From: Cristatella mucedo
Lineage: Eukaryota > Bryozoa > Phylactolaemata > Cristatellidae
Assembly (NCBI GenBank): GCA_009760855.2
Contig: WPIO01000115.1
Location: 352,501 to 416,500, forward strand
Reading direction: 5' to 3'
DNA: 64,000 nt
The position numbers and the translations under genes were made by a program. A model generated the notes under the pieces. That model was not told the DNA's origin. It did not search any database and saw nothing but the letters and a program-made list of their open reading frames with translations. Below are positions 36,795 through 47,992 of this stretch, in pieces (position 1 is the first letter of the stretch; each line of letters starts with the position of its first letter).

Positions 36795-36962
36795 ACTAGC
36801 TTATTTAACAGTCTCTTTTGGTATAGCGGCAGAAGAGCCTTGACGGCTGTGGCAACCCCTTGCAGCAGCAATAGAGGATCGCCCACCACAGGATTCGAAC
36901 CCGTGACCTCGGGACTAAAGTCGTGAAGAGTAACCACCATACCTAGTACCAGCTGTCACCGG
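36795..36962 (-). mobile_element. SINE2 copy (-)
   Basis: TTAACAGTCTCTTTTGGTAT, GGATCGCCCACCACAGGATT and CGAACCCGTGACCTCGG, then GTCGTGAAGAGTAACC. Confidence 0.85.
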
Positions 36963-37869
36963 CGTTTTCCCAGTGGTTTCCTATTGCACCAACTCGCTCA
37001 AGGGAATCCCAAATCACAAGAGTCTGGCCGTGCCTCGGGCAACAGTTTTTGTTCACTTGTGCATGCTCTGCGAACGCATAGCAATGGAGCTCTTTCTCGA
37101 CGATGCCATCTGTTCTGGTGCTGCCATTAGTTGGCGCTAGTCCTGTTCTGCTGCTGCCATCGATTGGCGCTAGTCCTGGCGGGGACTGACTTCCTAGAAT
37201 CCGGCTGTTCTTCTCATTCTTTGTGTGAGGCTACCCGGTTTTGCAGTGGAGGCCACGCGCATGCGTTGAGTAGGCCTTAGCAAGCTCCACTGCATGACAT
37301 CCACATTGGTCTGTTTGTGGCATGTGTGCGCTGAGTGTACTGACAGTTGCTGACGGGCACTCGATCGCCCTAGCACACCCATGCAAGCACACACTAGCGC
37401 ACTTGAATCTTGGCCTGCGCAGGGTTCGGGGCGCTGCAACCTTCACTGTGGGTAACCTGTCTGTGTGTCGAAGAGCTCTTCTGCTTCATGTCTTTTGACA
37501 GGAGAACTTGAAAGTTTGTTTGCACAGGCTGCATGCCCAGTGTCAGTAGCTGTTGAGCTGATAAAGCTCAATTGGGTTTGGGCCTTCTGTAAATGTCCCT
37601 GCTGCTACTACGTGACCTGTGTGGGATATTAGCGTGGCACCCATTTCTGGTTGCAGCGTTGACACGGCAAAGTTACTGAGCATTCGATCCTGCTGCTCCT
37701 ATCACATGCGTGGCACATGACTTTATCTAAAGTACAGCCTTTGCAAAAATGTTAGTAAGCTGGCAGGAGTGGCATGTGGGCTCTTCCCTTCAGCACTTAA
37801 TTTCGCAAAGAAGCAATATTCACTTGCTGAATGTCTGATTGTAAATGAGAGGCTGCAGATCTCGTCTCT
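36963..37869. other. No gene recognised
   Basis: Two nearly identical 30-bp segments at about 37120-37175 (GCTGCCAT-(T/C)GATTGGCGCTAGTCCT type) form a local duplication. No supported exon. Confidence 0.35.
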
Positions 37870-38060
37870 GTGGCAGCAGAACGTTTGCAAATTTCATTCT
37901 GCTTGCAGCAGGCAACACACCATTTGCCCGCTCCAGGACTCGAACACACGAGCTGGGTCGTGATGTACCCTCGCTGCTTGTAAAAGACCCAGTGGCAAAA
38001 GTGAAGCTCACCAGCTCCGCTCTCACACACAGCCGGTGGGCCGGACACCGGAGGCAATGC
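37870..38060 (-). mobile_element. tRNA-derived SINE-like copy (-), SINE3 type
   Basis: Antisense B-box region CCAGGACTCGAACACACGAG and the head side GACCCAGTGGCAAAAGTG. It is related to the copies at 38840 and 39005 by the GCAGCAGGCAAC block. Confidence 0.4.
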
Positions 38061-38718
38061 TCTTTACTTAATGATGTTGACAATGAAGTGCTTCAAACTA
38101 CATGAGCTTATCTGCTTCTTAATCAGGTCCAAGCCTGGAAAGTAGCACACTCGAATCCTAACCTCTCCTCTCCTCTCCTCTTCCCCCCCAGCGCTGCTGA
38201 TAAGGGGGCGCGAGTGATTGCTAGCCGATGGACGAAGTCGTGCAGTCCCCCTGCTGTTTGTGGCTCGTTGAAGTATGCTAATCTGATTCTCGTTTGACGG
38301 TCCTCGATGACCAGCAGTCCGGCAAGGGTAGACAGCTCTACGATAGCCTAGCCGCCCAGTCTCGGAAAGCTTCAGACTGCTTCTCACCTGAATGGTTTGG
38401 CAGCCGACAGAGCTGCTCTAGTGGGGGAGGGGGAGAAGTCGAGGAGGTGGGAGGGTCGGGTTAGAGAGCTGGCAGCAGCAGTAGGTTGTGTTCTACTGCC
38501 CACTATTGCACGACATGTAGGCTGGCTAAAGCTTTGCTAAATGTGCCAGCCGTGGCGACCGGCGGTTTGCTCATGGGTGCGTGGACGTCTGCCTTGCCTG
38601 CACTTGCCACTGATCGGTGCTGTCGAACCGGGCTGTTTCAGCAGCAGAGGGATAAAGCTCAGCTGCTGAAGCACCTTGTGCTCCTTGCGCTGGCTATTGG
38701 GCCGAATCTGCTGGCCAT

Positions 38719-38745
38719 ACCACCACCACCACCACCACCACCCCT
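38719..38745 (+). repeat. (CCA)n tract
   Basis: Eight CCA/ACC triplets followed by C-rich sequence. Confidence 0.9.
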
Positions 38746-38839
38746 CCCCTCCCTCTGGTTGTCTTGCCAGAGCTTCCGTGTCCCGCCTTCCCAGCTGGAG
38801 TCTGACTTTGCCCATCCAGGCAAAGGCAAGAGCCAGGGT

Positions 38840-38998
38840 GAGCCATGCTCCACGAGTCGCGGGTTCGAGTCGTGCAGCGTGCAGTCTTTTAGTTGGCGAT
38901 GAAAGCGAGTGACAGATGTAAAGATGCCGCATTGTCATGTCGCTAGGTAAATGGGGCCGTTAAGTAAGCCGATCTTTACTTTTTAGCCTGCTCTTAGT
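38840..38998 (+). mobile_element. SINE3 copy 1 (+)
   Basis: B-box-like GCGGGTTCGAGTCGTGCAGC, a middle part, and GGTAAATGGGGCCGTTAAGT, then TTTTTAGCCTGCTCTTAGTC. The same order is seen in the next copy. Confidence 0.5.
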
Positions 38999-39004
38999 CT
39001 AGAG

Positions 39005-39170
39005 GCTGCGAGATGCTCACTGTGTTCTACCCAGGTCGAGGTGGTGGTTCGAGTCGTGCAGCAGGAAACCCTTTTTTGAACGCTGAACGCAAGAGTGATA
39101 GCTGCTAAGGTGTGTATGCTGCTATGTAAATGAGGCTGCCTTAGGTTTTTAGCCTATCTCTTACTTTCTG
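39005..39170 (+). mobile_element. SINE3 copy 2 (+), directly following copy 1
   Basis: GGTGGTTCGAGTCGTGCAGC, GGAAACCCTTTTTTGAACGC, GTAAATGAGGCTGCCTTAGG and TTTTTAGCCTATCTCTTAC. It has a recognisable A-box-side GATGCTCACTGTG upstream. Confidence 0.5.
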
Positions 39171-39909
39171 GCTCATTGAGCTCAGGGCAAATATCACCTG
39201 ATCATAATGCGGCTCCAGTGCTGCCCATTTGTTATAAATAGTCATTCGACAGCAGTGCTGATCGGCAGATGTGAGGTGGGTGGTTATCTGGGGGGTTGCT
39301 GGATCAGGCAATGACTGATTGGGGGTGTGGAAGGGTCAGGGGGAGAGTAGTATTATAACGCCCATGACTTCTGCCCAGCACGACCCTTCACCAGCTACCA
39401 ACATGCACCCATTGATGCTGCTTCCCTGGCTCGGCTGGCTAAGCAGTCGCGTGCTGTTGGAGAAGCCCTGCACCTGTTGTCTGCTCGATGACACTGGCAG
39501 CTAGTCGGTGGGAAGTTACCAAAACAATGCAGCTCACCAACAACTTAGAAGAAACTCAGCTTCAGAGCACCAGGCTCTCACAGGGCACACCCAGGATTTT
39601 GTCGTAGAACAGGCTAGATCTCGACCTTGAGAGGCATCGTGCAAGGTCAAGTCCTTCACTCCAAAATCCTCTTGGAACGGTTCGTGAGCCTTCTAGTTAT
39701 TTTGATTCTTTTAATTTTACCGGATCAGAATGGCTGTTAGTTTAGCTCACTGAGCATTTTGGGAAAGCTCCATACGAACGGCTGGCCCCCCTTCCCTTCC
39801 ACGGGACGTTTTCCAGAAAGACGTTTTTACCTCTTCCGAACCCAGTTTTGAGAGGCTGAATCTGACGAGTGAAGGCCTCAGCTCGCCTACTCGCTAGACA
39901 TGCGTAAAA
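39171..39909. other. No gene recognised
   Basis: No supported exon or repeat family. Confidence 0.35.
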
Positions 39910-40725
39910 CACAAGTCCGTTCTGCCTACTTTCAGCTACAAAAAATTGCTAAAATTCAGGCTTGCTAAAGCAGGGATATTATATCTATATTGGTTGATGC
40001 ATTTTGACATCCCTTTTCGACTTCTGTAACTCGTCACTGCTAGCTGGTCTACCGGCCTGTGCAATCAGGTGTTTGCAGTTGGGACACAACTCTGCAGCTA
40101 CACTCATCTTTCCTGAGCATCGAAGTTGCCACATCACACTACTTCTCGCCGATCTGCAGTGGCTCCCAGTCAAGCAATCCAGGTTCTGTCAGTCACTTTT
40201 AGGACTCTTCATTCTTTGGCTCAAGCCTATCTATTAGATCTACTGTCCCGCCTGGCTGAGCATCATACCACCTATTTTTTAGAATCCAACCGTTTAACTA
40301 TCACTTGTACCAACCGCAAATCCTTTGGACACAGTGCCTTTAATTTGTCTGCTCCCAAAGCGTGGAACTCACTGACTGATCGGGATGTCACGATATCCCT
40401 TGACTTTATGACATTTAAAAAGGAGCTAAAACGCATATTGTATCACAGCAATTAGTGGGTCGATGTGATTCATCCTTTTTGTGCTTATTCGTGCTGACAC
40501 TACGATGCTTCCAGTAACCATATTTGCATGATGACCCTGTGCATGCCACCTCATACCATGTTATGCCTGTTGACATTGAATTTGCTTCCACTAAACATTT
40601 GATCATGCTTCCTTTACAGCATAAATAATGTAATAATGTAGAGTGCCTAGAAAGAGATTGAGTTCTCTGAGGGTGCTATACAAGTGTATTATTATTGTCA
40701 TTATTATTACCATTGTTATTATTAA
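39910..40725 (+). mobile_element. LINE-A, 5'-truncated copy (+)
   Basis: GTTCTGCCTACTTTCAGCTA onward, the C-terminal part with many indels, 3' UTR, ATT-rich tail at 40685-40725. Diverged. Confidence 0.8.
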
Positions 40726-42044
40726 AGGGAAGTGTCTCTCGAGCAACTTGAAGGAATGTATTCTTCCTAAAAAAAATCCATAGTCTCATCAGGATACCGA
40801 TACTGAGCTGATCTTGCACACTGACGTTAATCACCACTAGCAGTCTGTCTAGCCGCATTAAAAAAAAATGTGGTTGACCCTGTATTTACTGACAGGCTAG
40901 ATCAACAGCTCAGCACTTATGACAATGAAGAACCGTATATGCCATAACCTGTGGGGGCTGATTAAGATTTGATAGTTAATCAGTTGTCATTCAGCCTCTC
41001 CCGAACTTGGCTCCCTTTGGCCGAGGAATTGAAAGTCTTGAGAGCCATGCAAAGTCGCTCCTGAGGTTGCTCCTGAGGTCGTGTCGTGCTGAAGCTCCGG
41101 CATTCCGGAGGGCATCGGTGTTGTTGCACCTATGACTTGTTTAGCCGAGCTTCGAAGCTCCAGCTCCATGAATGCTGATTTCCCGGCTGTGAGTTCTGGC
41201 ACCCGCTAAGTGCATTTTGTTTTGTGCAAAAGTTGTTAGTTTTGGGGCAACTCCCTGCTTTCGTGGCACTATTGGTCATTTGACCCATCATTGGTTCCCT
41301 GCTAGAGTGATCTGGAATGACATTTGCTGAATGCTAACATCCTTGGGTGGCTTGCTGTATGTAGTTTGTGCCCGGAGATCGGCACTGTTTGGCAGCCGTC
41401 AGAGTTGTTTTAACGCGCTAGCCTTTTAGTCGCTGGTTAACTTGAGGAACATGGAAGCATCTGGCCTTAACCCCCGACACACCCCCCCCCCCCAGGGATG
41501 GACACAGAACTGTAGTGCTGCAGGGGAGCCACACAAACGACGGCATTTTGCCTGCTCGGGTGATTTTGCCTGCTATGGAGACGACCGTGAAGCTGTGTAG
41601 CAAATTTTGACCGAGTCGCTTCCCTGAAGCTTAACTCATTCCAGTTTCAAGTAGTGGCTGCTACAGCTAGCCCGTATTTTTTGTACGTAGTAGCATGACG
41701 TGCTCAGGTAAGGGGCTGGGTTGTCTGGCCCAAGCCTGCCTGCCTGCCGGCCCCCTTTGGACCGATGCGAAGAGGCGTGCCCAGCTGCTTGCGCTTCCCC
41801 AAGAGAATCCCGCGGGTTTTCTGCTCGACTAGCTTCCTCCTGCAAGCCGAAATTATGCCCCCTTCGTGACCTGGCTACTACTGCCTTGGCAGCATGTACA
41901 ATACCAGTCGCAGGCTTAACTTCAAGTGCGTGGCCAAGCTGCTAGACCTCAAGGCTATAGTCGTGGGCGCTTCCGGGTGATGTCTCAGACAGATGGCGAC
42001 AGGGAAGCGCTGCAGCAGCGTAAAGGGATAGTGTAAAAGGTTAA
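40726..42044. other. No gene recognised; poly(C) run
   Basis: Poly(C) at about 41479-41492. ORFs here overlap on both strands and have no support. Confidence 0.35.
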
Positions 42045-42185
42045 CGGCTAGCTATTCCTACAGCCTCGTTCCTATAGTGGCCGAAGAGCCTGCCTTAGCA
42101 GCCATCGCCCACTGCAGGGCTCGAACCAACTACCTGGGCAGTGAAGGGCGAGCACCTTACCCCCTGGCCAAAGACCTCGGGGCCT
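42045..42185 (-). mobile_element. SINE2-related copy (-), diverged
   Basis: TATAGTGGCCGAAGAGCCTG, CATCGCCCACTGCAGGGCTC and GAACCAACTACCTGGGC, then AGCACCTTACCCCCTGGCCA (A-box side). Confidence 0.5.
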
Positions 42186-42489
42186 GTGCTCAAGAGTGCG
42201 TCGCAGCATCCCCCCCCCTTCCCCAAGGGCTACCCAACCTACAGCTGCTGCCTTGGCCGGTGCCAGTAATGGCCTGGGAGTCGCAAGTGGCATAACACAT
42301 CAAGCACAGCTGTCAATTCTTGGGAGGGAATGCATTCATAGACAGCACCTACCGGTCGTAGTCGTGCTAGTTGTCGCTATGATATAGATTCTGTGAGACT
42401 GACCATTGTTTTCCGACTTGGCAGTTCACACAGGTTGCCATTGAAGCATATCAAATGATTAGTGAGCATACCGTGCACAATTGCAGCAA

Positions 42490-42655
42490 GCCGTGCTGGT
42501 TTGGCCCAGTGGTGAAGGTGCTTGGCCTGACCGAGGTCAAGGTGAATGTATTTGATGACCGAGGTCGTGGGCTAGAGCCACGCGGCATGTCTGGAGAGTC
42601 TGAATAAGGAGTAGGTTATCGCAGGGCCCTGTACGAACGAATTATATTATTTTAA
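42490..42655 (+). mobile_element. SINE1 copy (+)
   Basis: GGTTTGGCCCAGTGGTGAAG (A box), TGACCGAGGTCAAGGTGAAT, GACCGAGGTCGTGGGCTAGA (B box), CACGCGGCATG, then a diverged tail. Confidence 0.75.
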
Positions 42656-43345
42656 TTATATGTGCATAAGTGCAGTACTTATAGCAAAAAGAATAATTCA
42701 AACTGACAAAAGGTGGGTTTTTAGTTTTGTTTGAAATGTCTGGTCTAGGGATGTTGTAGTCGGTAGACTGTTCCAGGCTTGAGCTACATGGGAACTGAAG
42801 GTGCCAGATAATGAAGTGAGCTATGGGACCTTCTCCTTCGATCCGATGCCTGATGGAGTGCCAGTACAGGTCAGAGAGAAGTGGCCTAATGAAGCTGTTG
42901 CAGTGCTTGCACGTCACGACCCAGGTAGTGGGCTCGTGTCTTGCAGCAGGCAACCCTTTACTCCCACAGGCTGGGATGATGGCCGCTAAGCCTATTCTTC
43001 GGGTACATAAAAGAAGCTGTTGAATCAACCGAGGTTGTTTTTACTTCACGACAGGCAAGCCTGGCTGCCGAGTTTTGCACTATATAAGTATCTTGCTTGC
43101 CGGTGGAAAAACGTTCGCGTGAGAGAGTTGCAAAATCAAGATGGGAAATCACATGCACATGGAAACTAATCAGCTATAATAATTTGCAATGCTTTGACTG
43201 AAGTTGGGCGGTTGGGCTCGGTAGCTGACCTGGTCATCCAGCAAATCGTTTGTGCATAGGCTCCTGGACAGATGCTGGCTGAGCCCATTTTTAGGATGGG
43301 GCTTTCCAAAAAGTTAGCTGCCATTCAATTATGAATATATTTATC
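42656..43345 (-). mobile_element. Diverged LINE-A relative (-), split by a SINE
   Basis: Matches the LINE-A C-terminal region at lower identity: ACTGTTCCAGGCTTGAGC, CTGATGGAGTGCCAGTACAG, then after the SINE TTCACGACAGGCAAGCCTGG and GAGTTTTGCACTATATAAG. Many stops. Confidence 0.6.
42920..43045 (+). mobile_element. SINE inserted in the LINE, with target duplication
   Basis: GGTAGTGGGCTCGTGTCTTG (B-box side) and a SINE2-like end (AAAAGAAGCTGTTGAATCAA). TCACGAC occurs on both sides (about 42914 and 43044), a 7-bp target-site duplication. The head is truncated. Confidence 0.55.
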
Positions 43346-43439
43346 TTTATATTAATTAATTTATATTATGTCTATATTTATCAATTATGAATGTCGGCAA
43401 TGCGCAATGTCGGCTAAGAGAGTCTGTAGTATGTATGTA

Positions 43440-43715
43440 TGTATTGTGCAAATTGCCATGTTCACGACAGACCAGCCTAGCTGCAGAGTTATGTACTAAC
43501 TATAAGTGCTTTGGTAAACAGTCCGAAAGACCAGCAAGTAGTGAGTTACAGAAGTCGAGATGGCATGCCACACAAGCATGGGCCAACTTGGATGAGGGTA
43601 TTGCAAGCGCGAATGTTTCTAATGTTAAATAGCTGAAAGTAGGCAGACTTGATTGCTGTGTTGATGTGGTTGTCTAGTGAGAGGTTGCTGTGGAACAGGA
43701 CATCCAGAAGTAGTC
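43440..43715 (-). mobile_element. LINE-A internal fragment (-)
   Basis: TTCACGACAGACCAGCCTAG, GCAGAGTTATGTACTAAC, GAGTTACAGAAGTCGAGATG and CTAGTGAGAGGTTGCTGTGG, matching the region of DHIxxxxKSAYFQLxNI to SAARLVCR. Confidence 0.8.
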
Positions 43716-43717
43716 CT

Positions 43718-44020
43718 AATATAATACATTCATTTGTATAGCCCCTAAGCCGTGATGGCACACTACGTAAGATGGTTGCTATTTACGACCTCAGTTCCGA
43801 GGTCGCAAGTTCGAATCCTGCAGTGGGTGATCTTTTATCACTGCTGCAAGTGGTGGTGATAGCCGTAAAGGCTCTTCTGTCTCTATACAAAAGAGGCTGT
43901 TAAATCAGCTAGTATTTTTTATTCAGGTGCTTCACATATGCCACGGGGCTTGAGCCCACGACCTTGGCCAGACCTTGGTCGGAGCGAGCACACCTCTATT
44001 ACTGGGCCAAACCTAGCTAG
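43718..44020 (-). mobile_element. SINE1 copy (-) split by SINE2
   Basis: The tail part is at 43722-43748 (CATTCATTTGTATAGC). The head is at 43922-44018 (CAGGTGCTTCACATATGCC, CTTGAGCCCACGACCTTGGC, CCAGACCTTGGTCGG and ACTGGGCCAAACC). Confidence 0.75.
43749..43921 (+). mobile_element. SINE2 copy (+) nested in SINE1
   Basis: GCCGTGATGGCACACTACGT, ACGACCTCAGTTCCGAGGTC, GCAAGTTCGAATCCTGCAGT, GGGTGATCTTTTATCACTGC and the tail CAGCTAGTATTTTTTATT. A nearly complete SINE2, about 173 bp. Confidence 0.88.
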
Positions 44021-44029
44021 ATTAGCGTC

Positions 44030-44370
44030 TGCTGTGAAGTATAGGAAATCTGGGAAAACGTGAGCCATTGCACTCAGTGAGAGGAGAAAACTCATCTAGA
44101 ACATTGGCTAGCATCAAGTCGTAGTCGCACTCTGAGTGAAGGAAAGTCGGGTAGACACTATAGCTAAAACAAGAGAGTGGTGCCATTAAGAACTTCATTA
44201 ATGACATTTATGCAATGCCAATGATCTTTAGGTTTCACAATTAGCAGCACATTTTGATGTTGAAGCAGATAAACATTGCAGAGAGAATGAGATCCGAGTT
44301 TGATTCAAATGCTGCAAAATATAGTAAAAATTGAGGTTACAGCATGTTATTAAGACAATATCTGTTTGAG
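44030..44370 (-). mobile_element. LINE-A endonuclease/linker fragment (-)
   Basis: Antisense reading gives the region after the endonuclease (ISFSLQCLSAST), corresponding to 31900-32010 of the other copy, with many stops. Confidence 0.55.
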
Positions 44371-45355
44371 ATTGTGGGGCTGGGCATGAGCCGAGAGAGA
44401 TATGGAAAGCTCTCCAGCGGAACTTCTACTTATTCCTAGTGGCTTTGTAGATTTGCAAATATAACCACATTACAGTACATTATATTTTAGCTACGATAAG
44501 AAAATGAGAAAGTGGGTGCGTAGGTGGTTGACTGAGGGATCAAAATAAATGTGACCCATGAAGCCATTAAGTGCCGGGAAGGGCTGCTTTCTGGAGCACG
44601 GAATCTAAACATTATTTGCTCTCTCCCCTATCTTGTATTAGCCATCTAATTATCTGCATACCTGTGTATCTTTATCGCATGCTCTGTGTACTTACATATG
44701 TTTTTCTCTCTCGACTCTCCCTCCCTCACTGACTTTATTCCAGTGTAATTCTGCAACATGCTCACACACACGAACACACACACACACACCTAAGCATGGA
44801 TGCCTGTGTGCTTGCAGACACTAACACATGCACACACGGACACTTACAGACCCGCATGCAAAGCAGCGAGTAGTGAGCTTTTTAAGTGGAGCTCTGGAAT
44901 TGTGTAGCATTGCTTAAATGGCAGTGGCCAGTTTTCACATTGTGTTTTGAGTATTGCAGATTATAGTTTGTAGCTTATGCTGGCTTGCACGCACTACTTA
45001 GAGTACTCGGTGCGTTGATTTGTGCACTGACTGGCCTACTTTAGCTTTGCCTGCGTTTGGCTGCGGGTGCTCGCTTCATTTGCAAATGGTGGATGTCACA
45101 GCTGTGCATTGATGCGAACAGGTCAGCAAGCTGTTTTTGCTGTTTACAAAAGTGAACGATGGGTTAATTAGCTATGCTATCAAGAATAGCCTGATATAAC
45201 TCATTCCCATAATTTTTTGTCACCTTTGACTGTACATAGTGGAAATAAGGTGGTGAGATAAACAGTACTTGGCAGCTTGCAATTTCTCATCCTCATTCCT
45301 CAACCTTATTCATTTTCCAACCTTATGCTTGGTGTTACGTTTTTGTTTCGCTCAG
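44371..45355. other. No gene recognised; short (CA)n
   Basis: CA repeat at about 44763-44790. The last 25 bp form the pyrimidine-rich acceptor of the exon at 45356. Confidence 0.4.
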
Positions 45356-45420
45356 ACTTGTCGGTGGTCTGCCTCAGCGCACAGTAGCAGCGCCGCAGTC
45401 ACAGGTAATCGGCATGGCTG
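45356..45420 (+). CDS. 65-nt internal exon, FGD-like gene
   Basis: A pyrimidine-rich tract (TTTTTGTTTCGCTCAG) ends at 45355 and a perfect GTAAGT donor follows 45420. The first base completes the ACN codon left open by the proline-rich exon, and the last base opens the GAT codon finished by the exon at 55615. The frame reads LVGGLPQRTVAAPQSQVIGMA without a stop except at the junction. A second possible donor, CAG|GTAATC at 45405, would end in phase 0 and break the frame into the next exon. No recognisable domain. The support is splice-site quality and phase on both sides. Confidence 0.45.
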
Positions 45421-45659
45421 GTAAGTGGATGCGCCTCGGTGCGGTCGGCAATGCTAGCACGGTGACTCGGCTTACTGCAGAGGTGCTGTGTCCGCCTGCT
45501 CGTTCATCCTCTAGCCTACGACTTGCCGAGTGACTGAGAAGTTTAGGACATGGCTAACATGGTCACGGCCAAATACACATGCAGGAGCTCTGTTTGAGAG
45601 TGGCTCGGCCATTTAATTGCTGCGCAGCCGGCTCCTTCACACGGAGACTGTAAAGTGGA

Positions 45660-46470
45660 CCCTGCAGTTTCACCATGTGCTCGGAGTTTAGGTATCGTCT
45701 TCGGCAACTGCCAAAGTTTTGAAAGCTTCGTTAAGAAGTCTGCCTCCACTGCTAGCGATCAAGTCTGATCTTTATCTAAGATTTTGAACTGTCTTCTTGG
45801 AGGACTTGCAAAAACTGTAACCAGCTCCTTAGTTCTGTCTTGGCTAGATTATTGTAATTCCCTTTTGGCTGGGCTACCGAAAAAAGCCACTACGTCACAG
45901 CTTGCTATGAATATGGCTACAAGGCTAGTTTGCAAATTCCAGAGGTTTGACCACATGTTTCTTTTGCTAAAAGAGCTAGGATGGCTGCCAGTTGATCAAC
46001 GGATGCAGAGCAAAGTTCTTACACTGACCCACTAGGGCTGCCAAAGCTTGGCTGCTCCATACCTAGCTGAAGTGCTGCACTAGTTTCAGCCTCTGTGTGC
46101 CCTCCCATGATCCTCCGTGGACAATAAATTACGTGTTCCATTCCTCCTCTTAAAGACCGTTTGTAGCTCTGCAGGTCCTAGACTGTGGAACCTGCTTCCA
46201 TAATTCTTGTGCAACGACAACCACTCTCCTGCTACCGATTATGGCTCATCCTTTCCAGCGGTCCTAAGATGTACTTCCATGCTACTCGCTACCTCAACTG
46301 CTCTCCTGACTTTGCTATGTTTCCCACTTTCTCTTTGTTGCATGAGACGAAGTCTGTTGGCCACCGAATGCGTGCCGTAAGCTGCTTAGGCTCTGAGTGC
46401 GCTGTACAAAACTCCTGCACAATACCCACATAGTCTTCGTGGTTATGTGGACAGCCGGAGGTACCTTACA
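45660..46470 (+). mobile_element. LINE-B C-terminal copy (+)
   Basis: LSWLDYCNSLLAGLPKKAT, LLKELGWLPVDQRMQSKVLT and AGPRLWN blocks, with the tail GTGGACAGCCGGAGGTACCT then TACATT. Frame broken at several places. Lies 240 bp after the 65-nt exon. Confidence 0.8.
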
Positions 46471-46512
46471 TTACTGGTGGACTTCCTTTTGCTGTTGGGC
46501 TTGTGCTACCTG

Positions 46513-46527
46513 GCTGGGGGGGGGGGG
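46513..46527 (+). repeat. Poly(G) run
   Basis: About 13 consecutive G. Confidence 0.85.
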
Positions 46528-46747
46528 CACGACGGCACTATTGCTGCAGCCGCCGAAAGTGCCGACACGAAATCGTTTGCTTCAGCCACTGTCAGCCGTG
46601 GCGAGTGGCTTGATGCAAGTCTGGAGCTTTGAGCAGCATCCGCGAGTGAGGTCTGCCCTCGTGTTCGCATGAGCATGCCGGGCTTCCTGCCTGATCACAT
46701 CTTGTAAACTCTGCCTGACTAACGCTGTGTGTGGCCTTAGGTAGGCA

Positions 46748-47180
46748 ATGTCCCGAAGAACGTCTGTAGCTGCTGCTGCTGCTTCTCCTGCTGTTGCAGC
46801 TACAGCTGCTGCTACAGCTGCTGCTACAGCTGCTGATACTGCTGCTATTGCTGTTGCCACTGTTGCTGCTACTACTGCCACTGTTGCTGCTGCTACGGCT
46901 GCTGAAGCTGCTGCTACCGCTGTTGAAGCTGCCACTGCTGCTGCCCCTCTCGCTTCTAGTACCATTGTTGCTGCTGCTGCTCTAACTGCTGCTGCTACAG
47001 CTGCTGCTGATACTGCTGCTGCTATAGCTGCTGCTGATACTTTTGCTTCTCTTGTGACTGCTGCTACAGCTGCTGCTGCCGTTATTGACGCTGCTACGGC
47101 TGGTACTGCAGCTGTGATTTTTATTGCTGCAACTGGTACCTTGATGCTGCTACTCCTGCTGCTGCTGCTGCCCATCGTCG
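46748..47180 (+). repeat. Degenerate (GCT)n / CTG triplet repeat, about 430 bp
   Basis: Interrupted GCT units throughout. Frames are open on both strands: polyalanine with Thr and Val on + (171 codons, 46748-47263) and polyalanine on - (221 codons, 46582-47247). Triplet repeats of this kind avoid stops in several frames, so neither is good evidence of a gene. It lies in the second intron of the FGD-like gene. Confidence 0.85.
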
Positions 47181-47269
47181 AACCCCAAGTTTCTAGCAAA
47201 TTGGTGCTTCGAATTGCCACGGCTCTAATGAATGGTTCGGTGAGCACGTCCTCGGGTGCCTAGTGAATA

Positions 47270-47867
47270 GGATGTAGACCCGGCTGCGGCTAACCTGCTG
47301 CCTGAGACCTTGTCACGTTGCCTGTGCCTTCAGTGCCACTCGTTGGGCTGGTCTCGAGTTGAAGGGGCTGATTCACCCGTGCATTCACCGTGGCCTCTGC
47401 TGGAAGCTTGCAGACAGCTTGCCTGCATTCTCCTCTCGGCAGAAAGGTTGTCGAAGAGCATATGGTGGTTGAAGCCCGGGGAGGCAATTAGCCGAGCACC
47501 TGCAGGCTCATTTGAAAGTGCAGCCAAGTCTAGTGGCAGGCTTGGCACCTGACCAGGCATTCGGTCCTGGCATTCCTCGATAGTCGGTCCGGCAGCTTAC
47601 AGCTCCTGCCATATGTACAAAGGCAAGTTACCGAGAGCAAGCACGATGAGTTAAGTGATGGAGCGTGTGATGGAGCCAAGTGATGGGCGCATTGACATGC
47701 CTCTTTTAAAAAAACAGCAAGCATCAGCAATACGTCATGCGATATGTAATGTAATGTATATGTAATACGATATGTAATGCAGGACGGATACTTGGAGCCT
47801 GATGTAATCAGTACATCCATGTGGCAGTCTAGCAGGCTGACAGCATCCGAGGAGCCTATATAATATG
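47270..47867. other. No supported gene
   Basis: An acceptor-like CTCCTCTCGGCAG at about 47442 precedes an opening reading KSIWWLKPGEAISRAP to the stop at 47552, but no donor is found. ATGTAATG-type repeats lie at about 47740-47780. Confidence 0.35.
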
Positions 47868-47992
47868 GGTTGTGCCAGAGACATGCTTGGTCTACTTCTT
47901 TTCTCAATTTATACTCTCCCTCGTGCCAATGGAATTGTCAAGCACAATCTGGGCTTTCATGTTTATGCTGATGACATGCAGCCAGTGGCCAA
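47868..47992 (+). mobile_element. LINE-A reverse transcriptase scrap (+)
   Basis: LLFSIYTLPRANGIVKHNLG then FHVYADDMQ, the domain B to YADD region. Only about 125 bp. Confidence 0.75.

Noticed and set aside
46748-47263. 171-residue polyalanine protein
   Set aside because: Produced by the GCT repeat; equally long frame on the other strand, no flanking exon evidence.
47442-47552. Possible exon reading KSIWWLKPGEAISRAP
   Set aside because: Good acceptor but no donor before the stop; phase not compatible with neighbours.
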